This document shows positions 17,001-26,500 of a DNA stretch of 40,655 nt, piece after piece (within the stretch, counting starts at the first letter, position 1; the number at the start of each line of letters is the position of its first letter). The position numbers were made by a program, and so were the translations under genes. Source of the stretch: a virus. The notes below the pieces were generated by a model. It did not search any database and had not been told where the DNA came from. It saw only the letters and a list, made by a program, of their open reading frames with translations. The DNA lies in the IMG/VR virus record IMGVR_UViG_3300006071_000027, positions 1 through 40,655 of that record; one strand, given 5' to 3'.

Positions 17001-20000
17001 AATCCATATACAGGTTATATTCCATCTGAAGCACCTCCTGGATTTGTTTCAGACTTATCTGTTGTCGGTGTTCAACACAAACGTTACACAATGGCAGATA
17101 TTGGTGCCTTAGACACTCGTATCAGTAATGTAGAATACTACACCGCATTAAGTTTATTGGAACAAAATGCTCAGTCATTACAAATTTCTGACGCATATGG
17201 TTTAAACAGATTCAAAAATGGTATTATGGTAGATGACTTCTCTAGTTATGCTACTGCTGATACAGCAAACCCTGACTATGCTGTATCTATCAATAAACGT
17301 ACCAATCAAATGACTGCTTTACAACGTGTAAACAATTATCCATTGAAATCATTGGCACTTGCTTATAATATGGGTCTTTCTGCTGCTGACCAAAACAATA
17401 CATTAGGTTACAACATTGGTTCTGATGGTTTAATTAACTACTTCTCATTACCATTTACAACTGCTAATGCTGTTGTTCAACAATTTGCTTCTAGAACGGT
17501 TAATGTAAATCCATTTGCTTATGTTACAGAACAAGGTGTAATGTCTTTAACACCAAACGTTGATAATTGGGTTGATACAAAACAATCTCCTGCTTTGTTA
17601 ATTACTGATCCTAACCTACAAGTATTCCAAGCAAACTCAGCTGCAATCAATGTATTGTCTGCTGGTGACTGGCAGACTATTTCTGGCACATCATATTCAT
17701 CAAGTATTTCTGTTGTTAACCATGGTAATCCAAACGTACAAAGTCCTTATGGATCAATCGTTGGATATACCGCCACAACAACATATTCAAGTCAAGTACA
17801 ACAACAAAGTAACATCGTAGGTAACTATGATAACATTGGTAACACTTATGCTTTAAACAATGGTTATATTACAGACGTTTCTGTATTGCCATACATTCAA
17901 GCACAAGAGATTATTATATCTACACAAAACTTATTGTTTAACACACAATTAGAAGCATCTTTTGATGGTCAAAACATTCAAAACTACATTCGTAAAACAA
18001 ACGTAGTTGAATTAACCAATGTTTCTGGTAAATTCACAGTTGGTGATATTATTGGAACATATTCTGCTGGTGTGTTTACTGGTACTGCCAGAATTATTGG
18101 TATTCAGAATTATCCTAATACAACTAATGTAAGATTGTATGTTGCTTCTGATCCTTACACAACTGCTTACTCAGCAAGTGATACTGTTGGTGAGTCAATT
18201 CAAAATGCTTACTTTGATCAAAATGGTAATTATGTTTCAACAACTACCAATGGTCAATTTGCAAGTCAAAAACATTATGGTGGTCGTGTACTTGCAACTA
18301 CTACAAATACTGTACAACTTTCACCTTTAGCATCTTCTACCAATAATTATTATAACGGTAATACAATTTACTTCAGTACAGGTACTTCAATTGGCCAATC
18401 AGCAACAATTACTGCTTACAATGGTTCAACAAAAGTAGCAACATTATCTGCTTCTTTAGGTACTGCTGTAGGTGATGTATATTCTATCGGTAGCATGAAT
18501 ACTGATGAATATGGTTCATTCTATGGTATCTTTAATATTCCTGCTGGTGTGTTCCATACTGGCCAAAGAGTATTACAATTAGATAATGGTAGCAACTTTA
18601 ATGCCAATTCTTGGACAACATATGCTCAAGCAACATTCTATGCTGAAGGTTTACAAACAACTTCACAATCTGTTGACTTTGGTGCTTCACCTGCTGGCGC
18701 TAAGAATACATTTACACAAACAAATCAACAAACTCAAACAAATATTGTTAAGACTTACAGTCCTTATGACCCTGTAGCACAAACATTTGAAATTTCGTCT
18801 GATAACTATCCAAATGGTTTGTTCTTAAATGCTATTAAAGTATTCTTTAAAACTAAACCTTCAGATAACTCACCAATCACATTGTCGATTGTTGGTACAT
18901 TAAATGGTTATCCAAATGGTTCAACATTAGACCACTCTATTGTTACATTGACACCAGACCAAGTTAATGTATCTTCAACTCCACAGTTTTTGGATCCAAC
19001 AGCTTATACAAGTTTTCAATTTGCTGCTCCGGTTTATATTCAACCAAATACATTGTATGCCTTTATTCTGAAATCAAATTCTGATGAATATAATGCTTGG
19101 ACAGCAGCGGCTGGTGATATTGCCTTATCAAGTTCTGTTAAGAATAAACCAACAGATGCTAATCCTTCTGTAATTACTAAGATTGGTTCAGCACCTTACA
19201 TTGGCGCTTTGTTTTTATCACAAAACTCACAAACTTGGACTGCCGACCAAAACCAAGACTTAATGTTTGTAATGGATAATTGTGTATTCAATACTTCTGT
19301 TAGTCCAACTGTTGAGTTTATTGTACCTAATAAGTTACCAAAACGTTCATTAATTGACCAATTATTGAATTATTTCAATAATGCCAATAGTGTTCCAAAT
19401 ACTGTAACAACCATTTCTACAACAAATTATTTGGTTGATGCTTTCAACGTAACAACAACAGATTTTGTTCCAACAACCACTGGTATTCAGTATCAATATA
19501 ATGCTACATTGGCAACAGGTTCAATGACCGGTTTCACAAATATCACACCAGGTAAATATGGTACATCTACACCAGATAATATCTACTTGAATGATGGTAA
19601 CGGTGAACGAATGTTAGTTGCTAACTCCAACACATCATTTATTGTTAACGCAACATTATCATCAACTGACCAATATGTAAGTCCTATTCTTTCTGATGCT
19701 GGATTATCAACATTTGCAATTAACTGGAATATCAACAACCTTAGTTTATCAAATAACTTGATAAACTTAATTTCTGGTGGCGGTGGTTATAGTAACTCCA
19801 ATACAACTGTAACAATCTCAGCACCTACAGGTAAGAATGGTGTTCAAGCAACTGCTGTGGCAAACGTGGTGAGTGGTAACGTAACTTCAATCTACTTAAC
19901 AAATGGTGGTCAAGGTTACTTAACTACACCAACAATTACCATTACTGGTGCAAACACATCAATGGCAACTGCCAATATCACAGGAGAAACTTCATCCTTT

Positions 20001-20435
20001 GGCGGTCCTGCGCTTGCTAAGTACGTTACTAAGAAGGTTGTTTTAGCACCAGGAAACGATTCTGGTGACTTGAATGTGACTGTAACTGCTTATCGTCCTG
20101 TTAATACAGATATCAACGTATATTACAAAATTTTAAGTCGTAACGATACACAAACATTTGAGAGTGGTAACTGGCAGTTAATGACTAAGACTAATAGTTC
20201 AGACACAGCATACTCACAATCAAGATCAGATTTGATAGACTTTACATTCGCACCAGGTACAAATGGTACAGACCAAGGTTATGTAAGTTATGTTTCTTCA
20301 AACGGACAAACATATACAAACTTTAGTCAATTTGCTATCAAAGTTGTATTAACAACAATAGATAAAACTGCTGTTCCTTTTGCAACAAGTTTACAAGCGA
20401 TTGCTCTTCCTTCTAACGTTAATACCACAAACTAA
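14088..20435 (+). CDS. Giant DUF4815 baseplate/tail structural protein
   Basis: This 2115-residue protein begins with the DUF4815 signature: NVSPYYDDFDPAKNYYRVLF, then KPGYAVQARELTQSQSILQN and NQITNFADNIF. The domain extends through GVFYISGSYINA and LDKYDSTPNLRVGL to about residue 330 (GKGLAYVHGYRVES). The remainder is beta-rich. Residues about 461-522 and 1407-1467 are copies of one small domain (both with YNGSTKVAT). A glycine-tyrosine module lies near 1896-1957. KRYTMADIGALDTRISNVEY near 1000 is a conserved helical block typical of the family. In environmental T4-like phages such proteins are virion components near the wedge; a gp9/gp10-like fibre-holding role is inferred. A strong AAAGGA precedes the start. 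Confidence 0.85.
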   Translation: MSLNFNVSPYYDDFDPAKNYYRVLFKPGYAVQARELTQSQSILQNQITNFADNIFASNSPVTGGQVTINLNCSYIQLQPTYNGALVDVNQFLGELIQDATGTITAKVIAVAVATGTAGNGEPPTLIVTYKSGGQFTNGSIIFGTLNNLVCQAQATNATGTSSVASIAQGVFYISGSYINASGETISSGNFVQVNPQTIILDKYDSTPNLRVGLNITETIHDYINDASLLDPAVGASNYQAPGADRYQITLALETRPLTFGDDDGFIELVRITNGNVAKLVDGSVYSVIDDYFAKRDYETNGDYVVNNFKLTPKTNTNDSSNNTYVMSVGKGLAYVHGYRVESTTNVDLVTDRARTTASQTNNPTFLSYGNYFYVDTVHGANGTFFDTTTQQNIDLHDVPAASVNVSSALAYNATVVATANVRSLSYDHNTNDAVANTYVYKMFVNNLQLNTPSDHAVTATTNTITFPSYFSSSNAAYIGATISINSGTDAGDFRTITSYNGSTKVATVNQNWTTTPDTTSVFAINYQIAQANSIIAASKSSYPATIDGTANMNSTGFDAFNNTLLENAGSPELIFQVGNPYVASLVNTSYTTQQEWRNVSFTAAGSGVSAQLNYSSYNNTIRHFGTPSTTIPASLAKQNYTIVVTNKGANANVNVGDILSVVTGPRNISLDSTATIATIAFPDLTAFTATILATVFVENGDSTGYILKGKNLINANTSTVNINGTNVNTYTHVDNTTYNPIASLSSTGQVYIQNAGLVTPGQKQSLYLSDVKNIVQIIDTGNPSITPTVSMLGASSPYDVTSHYVLDNGQRDGYYDHASITLLPGAPQPAGNLLVLLNYYQHTGGDGYFSVQSYISAGVSSSPEKYQSIPKYTSTHGTLYALRDCVDFRPARLNAQSAFVFRYSNSSSTQGVLIPVDSTLFETDYSYYLGRKDQLVLSKDRTFQIIEGSPAINPILPATPDGSLVLAQLTHNPYTGYIPSEAPPGFVSDLSVVGVQHKRYTMADIGALDTRISNVEYYTALSLLEQNAQSLQISDAYGLNRFKNGIMVDDFSSYATADTANPDYAVSINKRTNQMTALQRVNNYPLKSLALAYNMGLSAADQNNTLGYNIGSDGLINYFSLPFTTANAVVQQFASRTVNVNPFAYVTEQGVMSLTPNVDNWVDTKQSPALLITDPNLQVFQANSAAINVLSAGDWQTISGTSYSSSISVVNHGNPNVQSPYGSIVGYTATTTYSSQVQQQSNIVGNYDNIGNTYALNNGYITDVSVLPYIQAQEIIISTQNLLFNTQLEASFDGQNIQNYIRKTNVVELTNVSGKFTVGDIIGTYSAGVFTGTARIIGIQNYPNTTNVRLYVASDPYTTAYSASDTVGESIQNAYFDQNGNYVSTTTNGQFASQKHYGGRVLATTTNTVQLSPLASSTNNYYNGNTIYFSTGTSIGQSATITAYNGSTKVATLSASLGTAVGDVYSIGSMNTDEYGSFYGIFNIPAGVFHTGQRVLQLDNGSNFNANSWTTYAQATFYAEGLQTTSQSVDFGASPAGAKNTFTQTNQQTQTNIVKTYSPYDPVAQTFEISSDNYPNGLFLNAIKVFFKTKPSDNSPITLSIVGTLNGYPNGSTLDHSIVTLTPDQVNVSSTPQFLDPTAYTSFQFAAPVYIQPNTLYAFILKSNSDEYNAWTAAAGDIALSSSVKNKPTDANPSVITKIGSAPYIGALFLSQNSQTWTADQNQDLMFVMDNCVFNTSVSPTVEFIVPNKLPKRSLIDQLLNYFNNANSVPNTVTTISTTNYLVDAFNVTTTDFVPTTTGIQYQYNATLATGSMTGFTNITPGKYGTSTPDNIYLNDGNGERMLVANSNTSFIVNATLSSTDQYVSPILSDAGLSTFAINWNINNLSLSNNLINLISGGGGYSNSNTTVTISAPTGKNGVQATAVANVVSGNVTSIYLTNGGQGYLTTPTITITGANTSMATANITGETSSFGGPALAKYVTKKVVLAPGNDSGDLNVTVTAYRPVNTDINVYYKILSRNDTQTFESGNWQLMTKTNSSDTAYSQSRSDLIDFTFAPGTNGTDQGYVSYVSSNGQTYTNFSQFAIKVVLTTIDKTAVPFATSLQAIALPSNVNTTN

Positions 20436-20437
20436 TC

Positions 20438-20659
20438 ATGCTAGTACAAATACCCAACTCTACATTAATTCGTGATACAACTTCCATGGCACTTATCAAT
20501 AATGATAAAAATGGATTACAAGAATATTATCGCCAAAGAAACCGTTTAGCCAGTCAGGCAAGTGAAATAAATACCATGAAATCCGACATCAATAGTGTAA
20601 AAGAAGATTTAAGTGAATTAAAGCAACTATTGATTCAACTATTAGAAAAGAGTAATTAA
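20438..20659 (+). CDS. Small coiled-coil structural protein
   Basis: The 73-residue protein starts two bases after the DUF4815 gene. The first half carries a conserved-looking stretch (IPNSTLIRDTTSMALINNDK, then NGLQEYYRQRNRL) that I recall in small proteins beside the large structural gene of T4-like cyanophages. The second half (about residues 42-71) is a clear heptad coil (INTMKSDINSVKEDLSELKQ) rich in Leu, Ile and charged residues. No catalytic motif is present. It may be a trimeric or dimeric linker between baseplate and fibre. There is no obvious Shine-Dalgarno sequence; translation probably depends on coupling with the gene before it. Confidence 0.65.
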   Translation: MLVQIPNSTLIRDTTSMALINNDKNGLQEYYRQRNRLASQASEINTMKSDINSVKEDLSELKQLLIQLLEKSN

Positions 20660-20662
20660 CAC

Positions 20663-22834
20663 ATGGCTAATACAGTTACCCTATTAGGTTATGCCAATAC
20701 ATTTGGTGATTGGGTTGTTACAACTAATGCTTTAGCAATAGAAAATAACAACATGGCGGCTAATAATTATATTAAGCCATCAGGAACATTATACCTAAAC
20801 GACCCAACCTTAGGTTTACAAGTTGGTAACAATGCCATCTTTGCTGGACAACTCCAAGTTACTGGTGTTGGTTCTTCTGCTTATGTACAAAACAACCTTC
20901 GTGTTGATACTCAAGTTTATTTTACAAATACATCTTTAGGTTTAACCAATTCAGGTCAAGCAAATATTGGTGGTCCTTTATTAGCATTAGGTGCTAATAC
21001 TGGTTTACAAGTTTCCAATTCCGCATCTATTGGTGCAAACGTTATTGTTTACGGAACAGGTACAATTGTTGGTGCTGCCAATTTAGGTAATACTTTGATT
21101 GTTACTGGTGCTGCTACACTTTCCAACACATTAAGTGTATTAAAAGATGCTTCATTTACAGCAAACATTAATGCTGCCAAATATATTAATGTAACAAATG
21201 ACGTTAATGCTACAGATTTTATTGCTACACAGTTAATTTCTGGTTCAAATTTAAATATTGTTAATAATGCTCAAATTGGTGGCCAATTAGCGGTTACTGG
21301 TAACTTTATTATTAACGGTACAACAGTATATAATACTAATACTTTCACGATTAACGCCAATAGTAACGTAGGTTTAACAAGTACATTTGCGGTTAATCGT
21401 GGTGTTAATGCCAATGCGGCCATTCGTTGGAATGAAGCAAATACTTATTGGGATATTCGTGATGTTAATAATCCAACAGGTTATTCCAAGATTCTTACTG
21501 CCAATCTAATTAGTGATTCAGTAATTACTGTTAATTCTTCTGGTTTAGCGTCTCAAACAGCAGCAAATACATTGAATAACTCAATTATTGCTGTTAATAC
21601 ATTATTGAGTGCATCTATAACCAATTTTCAAAACCAGATTACATCAAATACCAATCTACAATTAGGTATTAATGCAACTCAAAATACAGCATCTTTGGCC
21701 ATCAACAATTACGCCAATTCAGCATATGCTCGGGCCAATACATCATTAAATCAGTTTAATGGTACAACAGGTTCTATAAATCCAAGTAACGGACTAGTTA
21801 CATTTAGTAGTGATAATGGCATGACTATTGTTGCTTCTGGTAACAATTTAGATATTAGTTCTCCACAAGATTTGAGAACATCTGCCAGTCCTACTTTTGC
21901 TGGATTAACATTAAATGGTACACCAACAGCACCAACAGCAACCAACGGAACAAGTACTACACAGATTGCTACTACCGCATACGTTTTAAATCAACTTGGT
22001 TCTGGTGGAACTTACGGCCACAATATTTCAGGTAATGCAGCAACTGCATATGGATTAGGCGTACAAACGGCAGGTTCAGTACCTGGTGCCAATCAAGTAT
22101 TGAGATCGGATGGTAGTGGATACATTTTTGGTAGTTATTTTAACTCAAATACAAGCAATAATGAAAATCCAACAGTTTCACAAGTTCTCGTAACTAATGG
22201 TGCTGATGGTTACTATCGTAAATCAAGTATTGGTAGCTTTACTACTCAATTGACAGGTACTGCTTCGAGTTTGACTGCCGGATTGGCCAATGGTGTAAAT
22301 CAAAATCCTAATAGAACTGATAGTGCTTGGTATCAAGCTGTTTGGAGTAATGCTGCCGGTGGTGATAAAGCTATCTACTCTACAGGTAACGTTACGATTA
22401 ACTCAGGAAGTTATGGTGCTGTAGGTTTCTATGGTTCATCTTGGTCTATAGGTGGTAACCCAACTTACGGATTAATTACAAATACAGGTTTATATGTAAG
22501 TGGTCAAGTGTGGGCAACATCAAATATTACTGCTTACTACTCAGATATGAGATTGAAGAAATATTTGGGTCCTATTGAGAATCCGTTAGATAAAATAATG
22601 TCGTTAAACGGTTTCTACTATGAGGCGAATGAAACTGCCCAAGCACTTGGTTATAAGCCTAAACGTGAAGTTGGTGTGTCTGCTCAAGAAGTACAAGCAA
22701 TTATGCCAGAAATTGTTTCTCCAGCACCTATCGATAATCAATATCTAACAATTGACTATGAAAGATTAGTACCACTTTTAATTGAGTGTGTTAAAGCACT
22801 CAAATTAGAAATTGACGAATTGAAGAAAAAGTAA
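20663..22834 (+). CDS. Tail fibre with C-terminal self-cleaving Peptidase_S74 chaperone
   Basis: The 723-residue fibre ends in an S74 intramolecular chaperone: SDMRLKKYLG, a LDKIMSLNGFYYE strand, VGVSAQEVQAIMPEIV, and LTIDYERLVPLLIECVKALK running into a short Lys-rich coil. The Ser627/Lys632 pair matches the catalytic dyad spacing of the family, so about 97 residues are probably removed after trimerisation. Upstream, residues about 420-445 carry a PTAPTATNGTSTTQIATTAYV-type motif of P2/Mu-like fibres (the TTQIATTA element), and residues 1-230 are repeated short beta segments alternating with Gly/Asn. It closes the baseplate cluster and precedes the longest non-coding gap. Likely a receptor-binding fibre. 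Confidence 0.85.
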   Translation: MANTVTLLGYANTFGDWVVTTNALAIENNNMAANNYIKPSGTLYLNDPTLGLQVGNNAIFAGQLQVTGVGSSAYVQNNLRVDTQVYFTNTSLGLTNSGQANIGGPLLALGANTGLQVSNSASIGANVIVYGTGTIVGAANLGNTLIVTGAATLSNTLSVLKDASFTANINAAKYINVTNDVNATDFIATQLISGSNLNIVNNAQIGGQLAVTGNFIINGTTVYNTNTFTINANSNVGLTSTFAVNRGVNANAAIRWNEANTYWDIRDVNNPTGYSKILTANLISDSVITVNSSGLASQTAANTLNNSIIAVNTLLSASITNFQNQITSNTNLQLGINATQNTASLAINNYANSAYARANTSLNQFNGTTGSINPSNGLVTFSSDNGMTIVASGNNLDISSPQDLRTSASPTFAGLTLNGTPTAPTATNGTSTTQIATTAYVLNQLGSGGTYGHNISGNAATAYGLGVQTAGSVPGANQVLRSDGSGYIFGSYFNSNTSNNENPTVSQVLVTNGADGYYRKSSIGSFTTQLTGTASSLTAGLANGVNQNPNRTDSAWYQAVWSNAAGGDKAIYSTGNVTINSGSYGAVGFYGSSWSIGGNPTYGLITNTGLYVSGQVWATSNITAYYSDMRLKKYLGPIENPLDKIMSLNGFYYEANETAQALGYKPKREVGVSAQEVQAIMPEIVSPAPIDNQYLTIDYERLVPLLIECVKALKLEIDELKKK

Positions 22835-22969
22835 AATTTCGATTTTTTGCGTTCCGGCCTCCAAATTCCGGAGATGAAATCCAAGACTCCAAAAAGCGAT
22901 TTTACTTTTGAGCCAAGGTAGGAATTGACTAAATATCCGATATAATAATAACAATAATCAGGAATTTAA
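22835..22969 (+). other. Longest non-coding gap (135 bp) with hairpin and promoter-like box
   Basis: No gene was seen. It contains a T-run (22843-22848), a short GC-rich inverted repeat TCCGG/CCGGA (22853-22857 with 22868-22872, loop 10), a weaker AAAAG/CTTTT stem near 22892-22909, then a CTAAATA box. The T-run lies before rather than after the GC-rich hairpin, so a standard intrinsic terminator is not supported. It marks a boundary between the baseplate block and the fibre block. Confidence 0.6.
22928..22935 (+). promoter_or_regulatory. CTAAATA-type late-promoter-like box
   Basis: ACTAAATA matches the CTAAATA variant seen again at 35164. T4 spacing puts +1 near 22941, leaving a leader of about 29 bases with an AGGA ribosome site before the ATG at 22970. 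It is the only candidate promoter in the long gap. Confidence 0.45.
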
Positions 22970-23332
22970 ATGCCGGCAGCCTACCAAGACCTGTACATCG
23001 AACAAGGAACAACATATTCAACGTCCATTACTTTGGATGATGTATATAATAATATATTCGACTTGTCTGGTTATATAGCTAAAGCTCAATTGAAGCATTC
23101 CTATTATACATCAAATGTTACAGCAACATTTTCCACCACTATTAATTCAGGTTCAGGAACAATCACTTTACAGTTGGATGCACCGACCACAGCAAATATT
23201 TCTCCAGGTCGTTATGTTTATGATACCATTATTATTGATCCATCCCAAAATGTAACCAGAATTTTAGAAGGAATTGCTGAAGTGGCGCCTGGTGTTACTA
23301 ACATTATCAGCACTAAAATTTTGGAGCAATAA
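22970..23332 (+). CDS. Small beta-sandwich structural protein (fibre/baseplate adaptor type)
   Basis: The 120-residue protein has the pattern of small phage Ig-like/BppU-N-type domains: DLYIEQGTTYSTSITLDD at the start, then FDLSGYIAKAQLKHSY, an SGTITLQLDAPTTANISPG strand-turn-strand and GRYVYDTIIIDP. Such domains in other phages attach receptor-binding proteins to the baseplate or decorate the virion. No Cys, no signal peptide. AGGAA lies seven bases before the ATG. It is the first gene after the long gap, and the next gene starts immediately at its stop codon, so the two are co-translated. Fold is inferred from pattern; function is not known. Confidence 0.65.
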   Translation: MPAAYQDLYIEQGTTYSTSITLDDVYNNIFDLSGYIAKAQLKHSYYTSNVTATFSTTINSGSGTITLQLDAPTTANISPGRYVYDTIIIDPSQNVTRILEGIAEVAPGVTNIISTKILEQ

Positions 23333-23557
23333 ATGGGACAAGTCATTGGGACAGTCAATGTCCAAGTTGGATCAGCAACAAATCCAAGAGTAAATTCAAT
23401 CAGTTATGGTGGTAAAAACACCATCAAAGGTGCTGCGGACTTTAATGGAACTGGTGGTATTAACCTTGATGTTATCGCATATCAAGCAAATACCAATTCT
23501 TTTGTACTTTCACCAGCAGGTTCATTAATTACCAACATCGATGCGGGGTTCTTTTAA
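23333..23557 (+). CDS. Small structural protein, unrecognised function
   Basis: The 74-residue protein begins directly after the stop of the previous gene and has GGAG at about the right distance. It is made of short Gly- and Asn-rich beta stretches (GQVIGTVNVQVGSATNPRVN, then SISYGGKNTIKGAADFN and INLDVIAYQANTNSF). A protein of this kind next to the 120-aa beta-sandwich gene is familiar from marine T4-like phages, but no function is known to me. The giant fibre follows with no spacer, which suggests a fibre-attachment or virion-decoration role. Confidence 0.6.
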   Translation: MGQVIGTVNVQVGSATNPRVNSISYGGKNTIKGAADFNGTGGINLDVIAYQANTNSFVLSPAGSLITNIDAGFF

Positions 23558-26500
23558 GTGTCCAATACAGTCATACAGATACTCCGGTCGTATACATCGA
23601 ATGTACCGACCACTTTAGCAGACGGTGCTTTAGCGTATTCGTTTAAATCCAATACTTTGTTTATTGGAGATGCAAATAATGAGATTATTCCAATTGGTGG
23701 TGAATCTTATATTCTCAATCTGATTGAAGTTAATGCTGGCCAGAACGTAGTTATTCAAGATGCTTTTGACCAAGCAAATGCCGCAACACATTCTGCACAA
23801 TTTGCTTATACAAATAGTAATGTCGCCTATACACAAGCAAATGCTGCTACCAACTCAGCACAAGCCGGATACAATCAAGCCAACGCTGCTACGGCTTCTG
23901 CTCAATCTGGTTATAATTTAGCAAATACGGTAAGTGCATATGCTAATGCTGCTTTTTTACAAGCAAACAATACTAATACATATGCAACTTCTGCGTATAA
24001 TCTAGCAAATACTGTTTCAACTACAGCAAATGCAGCTTATGCTCAGGCTAATGCAGCTACGGCTTCTGCTCAAGCAGCCTATACTGATGCTAATGCCGCT
24101 TTTATTCAAGCCAATGCAGCATATCAATTAGCCAATACAGATTCTACTACTGCTAATTCTGCTTACTTACAAGCTAATGCAGCCACAGCATCTGCTTCTG
24201 CCGCTTATTATAATTCAAATTCTGCCTATATTCAAGCTAATGCGGCTTTTGTACAAGCAAACGCAGCAAATCAATATGCTAATTCAGCATATGCTCAGGC
24301 AAATGCAACAAACCAATATGCTGTGTCTGGATATGCTCAAGCCAATGCAGCAACTAATTCTGCTCAAGCGGCATATAATAATGCAAACTCAGCAGTAAGT
24401 CAGATTGCAGCTAATACGGCATATCAGGTAGGTGTTAATACTACACAAAATACACAGATTATTGCTGTAAATACTTACGCCACATCAGGTTACAATCAAG
24501 CAAATACTACAACTGCCAACTTGGCAGCCAATATTATTTACTTCCAAATTGTAACGAATACTATTAATGCCAACGTGGTTGCTGTTAATACCTATGCGGC
24601 TTCTGCTTATAACCAAGCAAATATTACCAATACATACGCTACATCAGGTTATGCTCAGGCAAATGCTGCAACAAATTCAGCACAATCTGTATACAACTTT
24701 GCTAACAACATTTCTACTGAAGCTAATTCGGCATATAATTTGGCCAATACAGTCAGTACAACTGCCAATGCTGCTTATCTACAAGCTAATGCGGCAACCA
24801 ACTCTGCTCAATTTGCTTATACCAATTCTAATGCAGCTTATCTCCAAGCAAATGCTGGAACTAATTCAGCACAAGCTGCCTATAATGCCGCTAATACAGC
24901 TGCAGCAAATACTGTATACATTACTGGTGGTTTAAATACTGCCAATTCAACACTTACTTACATACAAGGTGTTGATAATGCTCAAAACGTAACAACTGCA
25001 CAATTAACCATATATGCAACTTTTGGATATAACCAGGCGAATGCTGCAGCAGCTTCAGCACAATCAGTATACAACTTTGCTAATAATATTTCAACACATG
25101 CTAATGCATCATATGATTTGGCCAACACAGTATCGACAGAAGCCAACTCAGCATATAACCTGGCAAATACTGTATCAACTACAGCAAACGCTGCCTATTT
25201 ACAGGCCAATGCAGCCACAGCATCAGCACAGTCTGTATACAACTTTGCCAACAATATATCAACTGAAGCAAACTCATCATATAATCTTGCCAATACTGTA
25301 AGTACAACCGCTAATGCGGCTTATTTGCAAGCCAATGCTGCCACTAACTCGGCTCAATCAGTTTATAACTTTGCTAACAATATCTCATTACATGCTAACG
25401 CAGCATATGATTTAGCCAATACTGTTTCAACAACTGCCAATGCAGCATATAACCAAGCAAATTTAACCAACACTTATGCTACTTCTGGATATGCTCAAGC
25501 GAATGCCGCTACAGCATCTGCTCAGTCTGGTTATAACCTAGCAAATACAGTAAGTACCACGGCTAATGCCGCTTATCTACAGGCTAACGCAGCAACCAAC
25601 TCAGCACAGGCTGCCTATGATAATGCAAATACTAAATTTGCTTCTGCTGGTGGAACAATTACTGGTTCTGTTACTATTAGTAAAGATTTAGCTGTTTCAG
25701 GTAACGTCAGTATTTCTGGTAACCTAACATATTATGAAGTTAATTCTGCTAACGTAGGTAATTCAATTATCTACCTTGCTGGTAATAACTCATCGAATGT
25801 GGTTGATATTGGTATTGTGGGTCACTTTGTTGGTGGTGTACCAAGTCATTATCAACATACTGGTGTTGTTCGTAATCATAACAATGGTAATTGGGTATTC
25901 TTTAGCAATGTATCTACTGAACCTACATCGGTAATCAATTGGACTGAAGCAAATATCACTTATGATTCTATTACTACTGGTGGCATCAACAGTCCTACTG
26001 CCAATATTAATGGCCTAGAATTATTTGCTTACTCAACCGCAGCATACAATCAGGCCAATTTAACTAATCAGTATGCCACAACTGCATATGCTCAAGCAAA
26101 TGCTGCCACAAATTCAGCACAATCAGTATACAACTTTGCCAATAATATTTCAACAGAGGCAAACTCAGCATATAATTTGGCTAATACAGTTAGTACGACT
26201 GCTAACGCAGCATACCTACAGGCCAATGCTGCCACCAATTCTGCTCAATCAGTATACAATTTTGCTAACAATATTTCTACTGAAGCCAACTCAGCATATA
26301 ACCTAGCAAATACCGTTTCTACTACATCCAATGCGGCTTACTTACAAGCCAATGCGGCTACGAACTCTGCTCAATCTGGATATAACCTAGCAAATACTGT
26401 AAGTACCACAGCCAATGCGGCTTACCTGCAAGCTAATGCAGCAACCAATTCTGCTCAGTCTGGATATAATTTAGCTAATACTGTTAGTACAACTGCTAAC

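Noticed and set aside
22835-22912. Intrinsic terminator after the S74 fibre
   Set aside because: The T-run precedes the GC-rich hairpin, and no T-run follows either stem on the + strand.
22925-22946. TTGACT and TATAAT as a sigma-70 promoter
   Set aside because: Only ten bases separate the two hexamers; about 17 are needed. The CTAAATA box is the better candidate.
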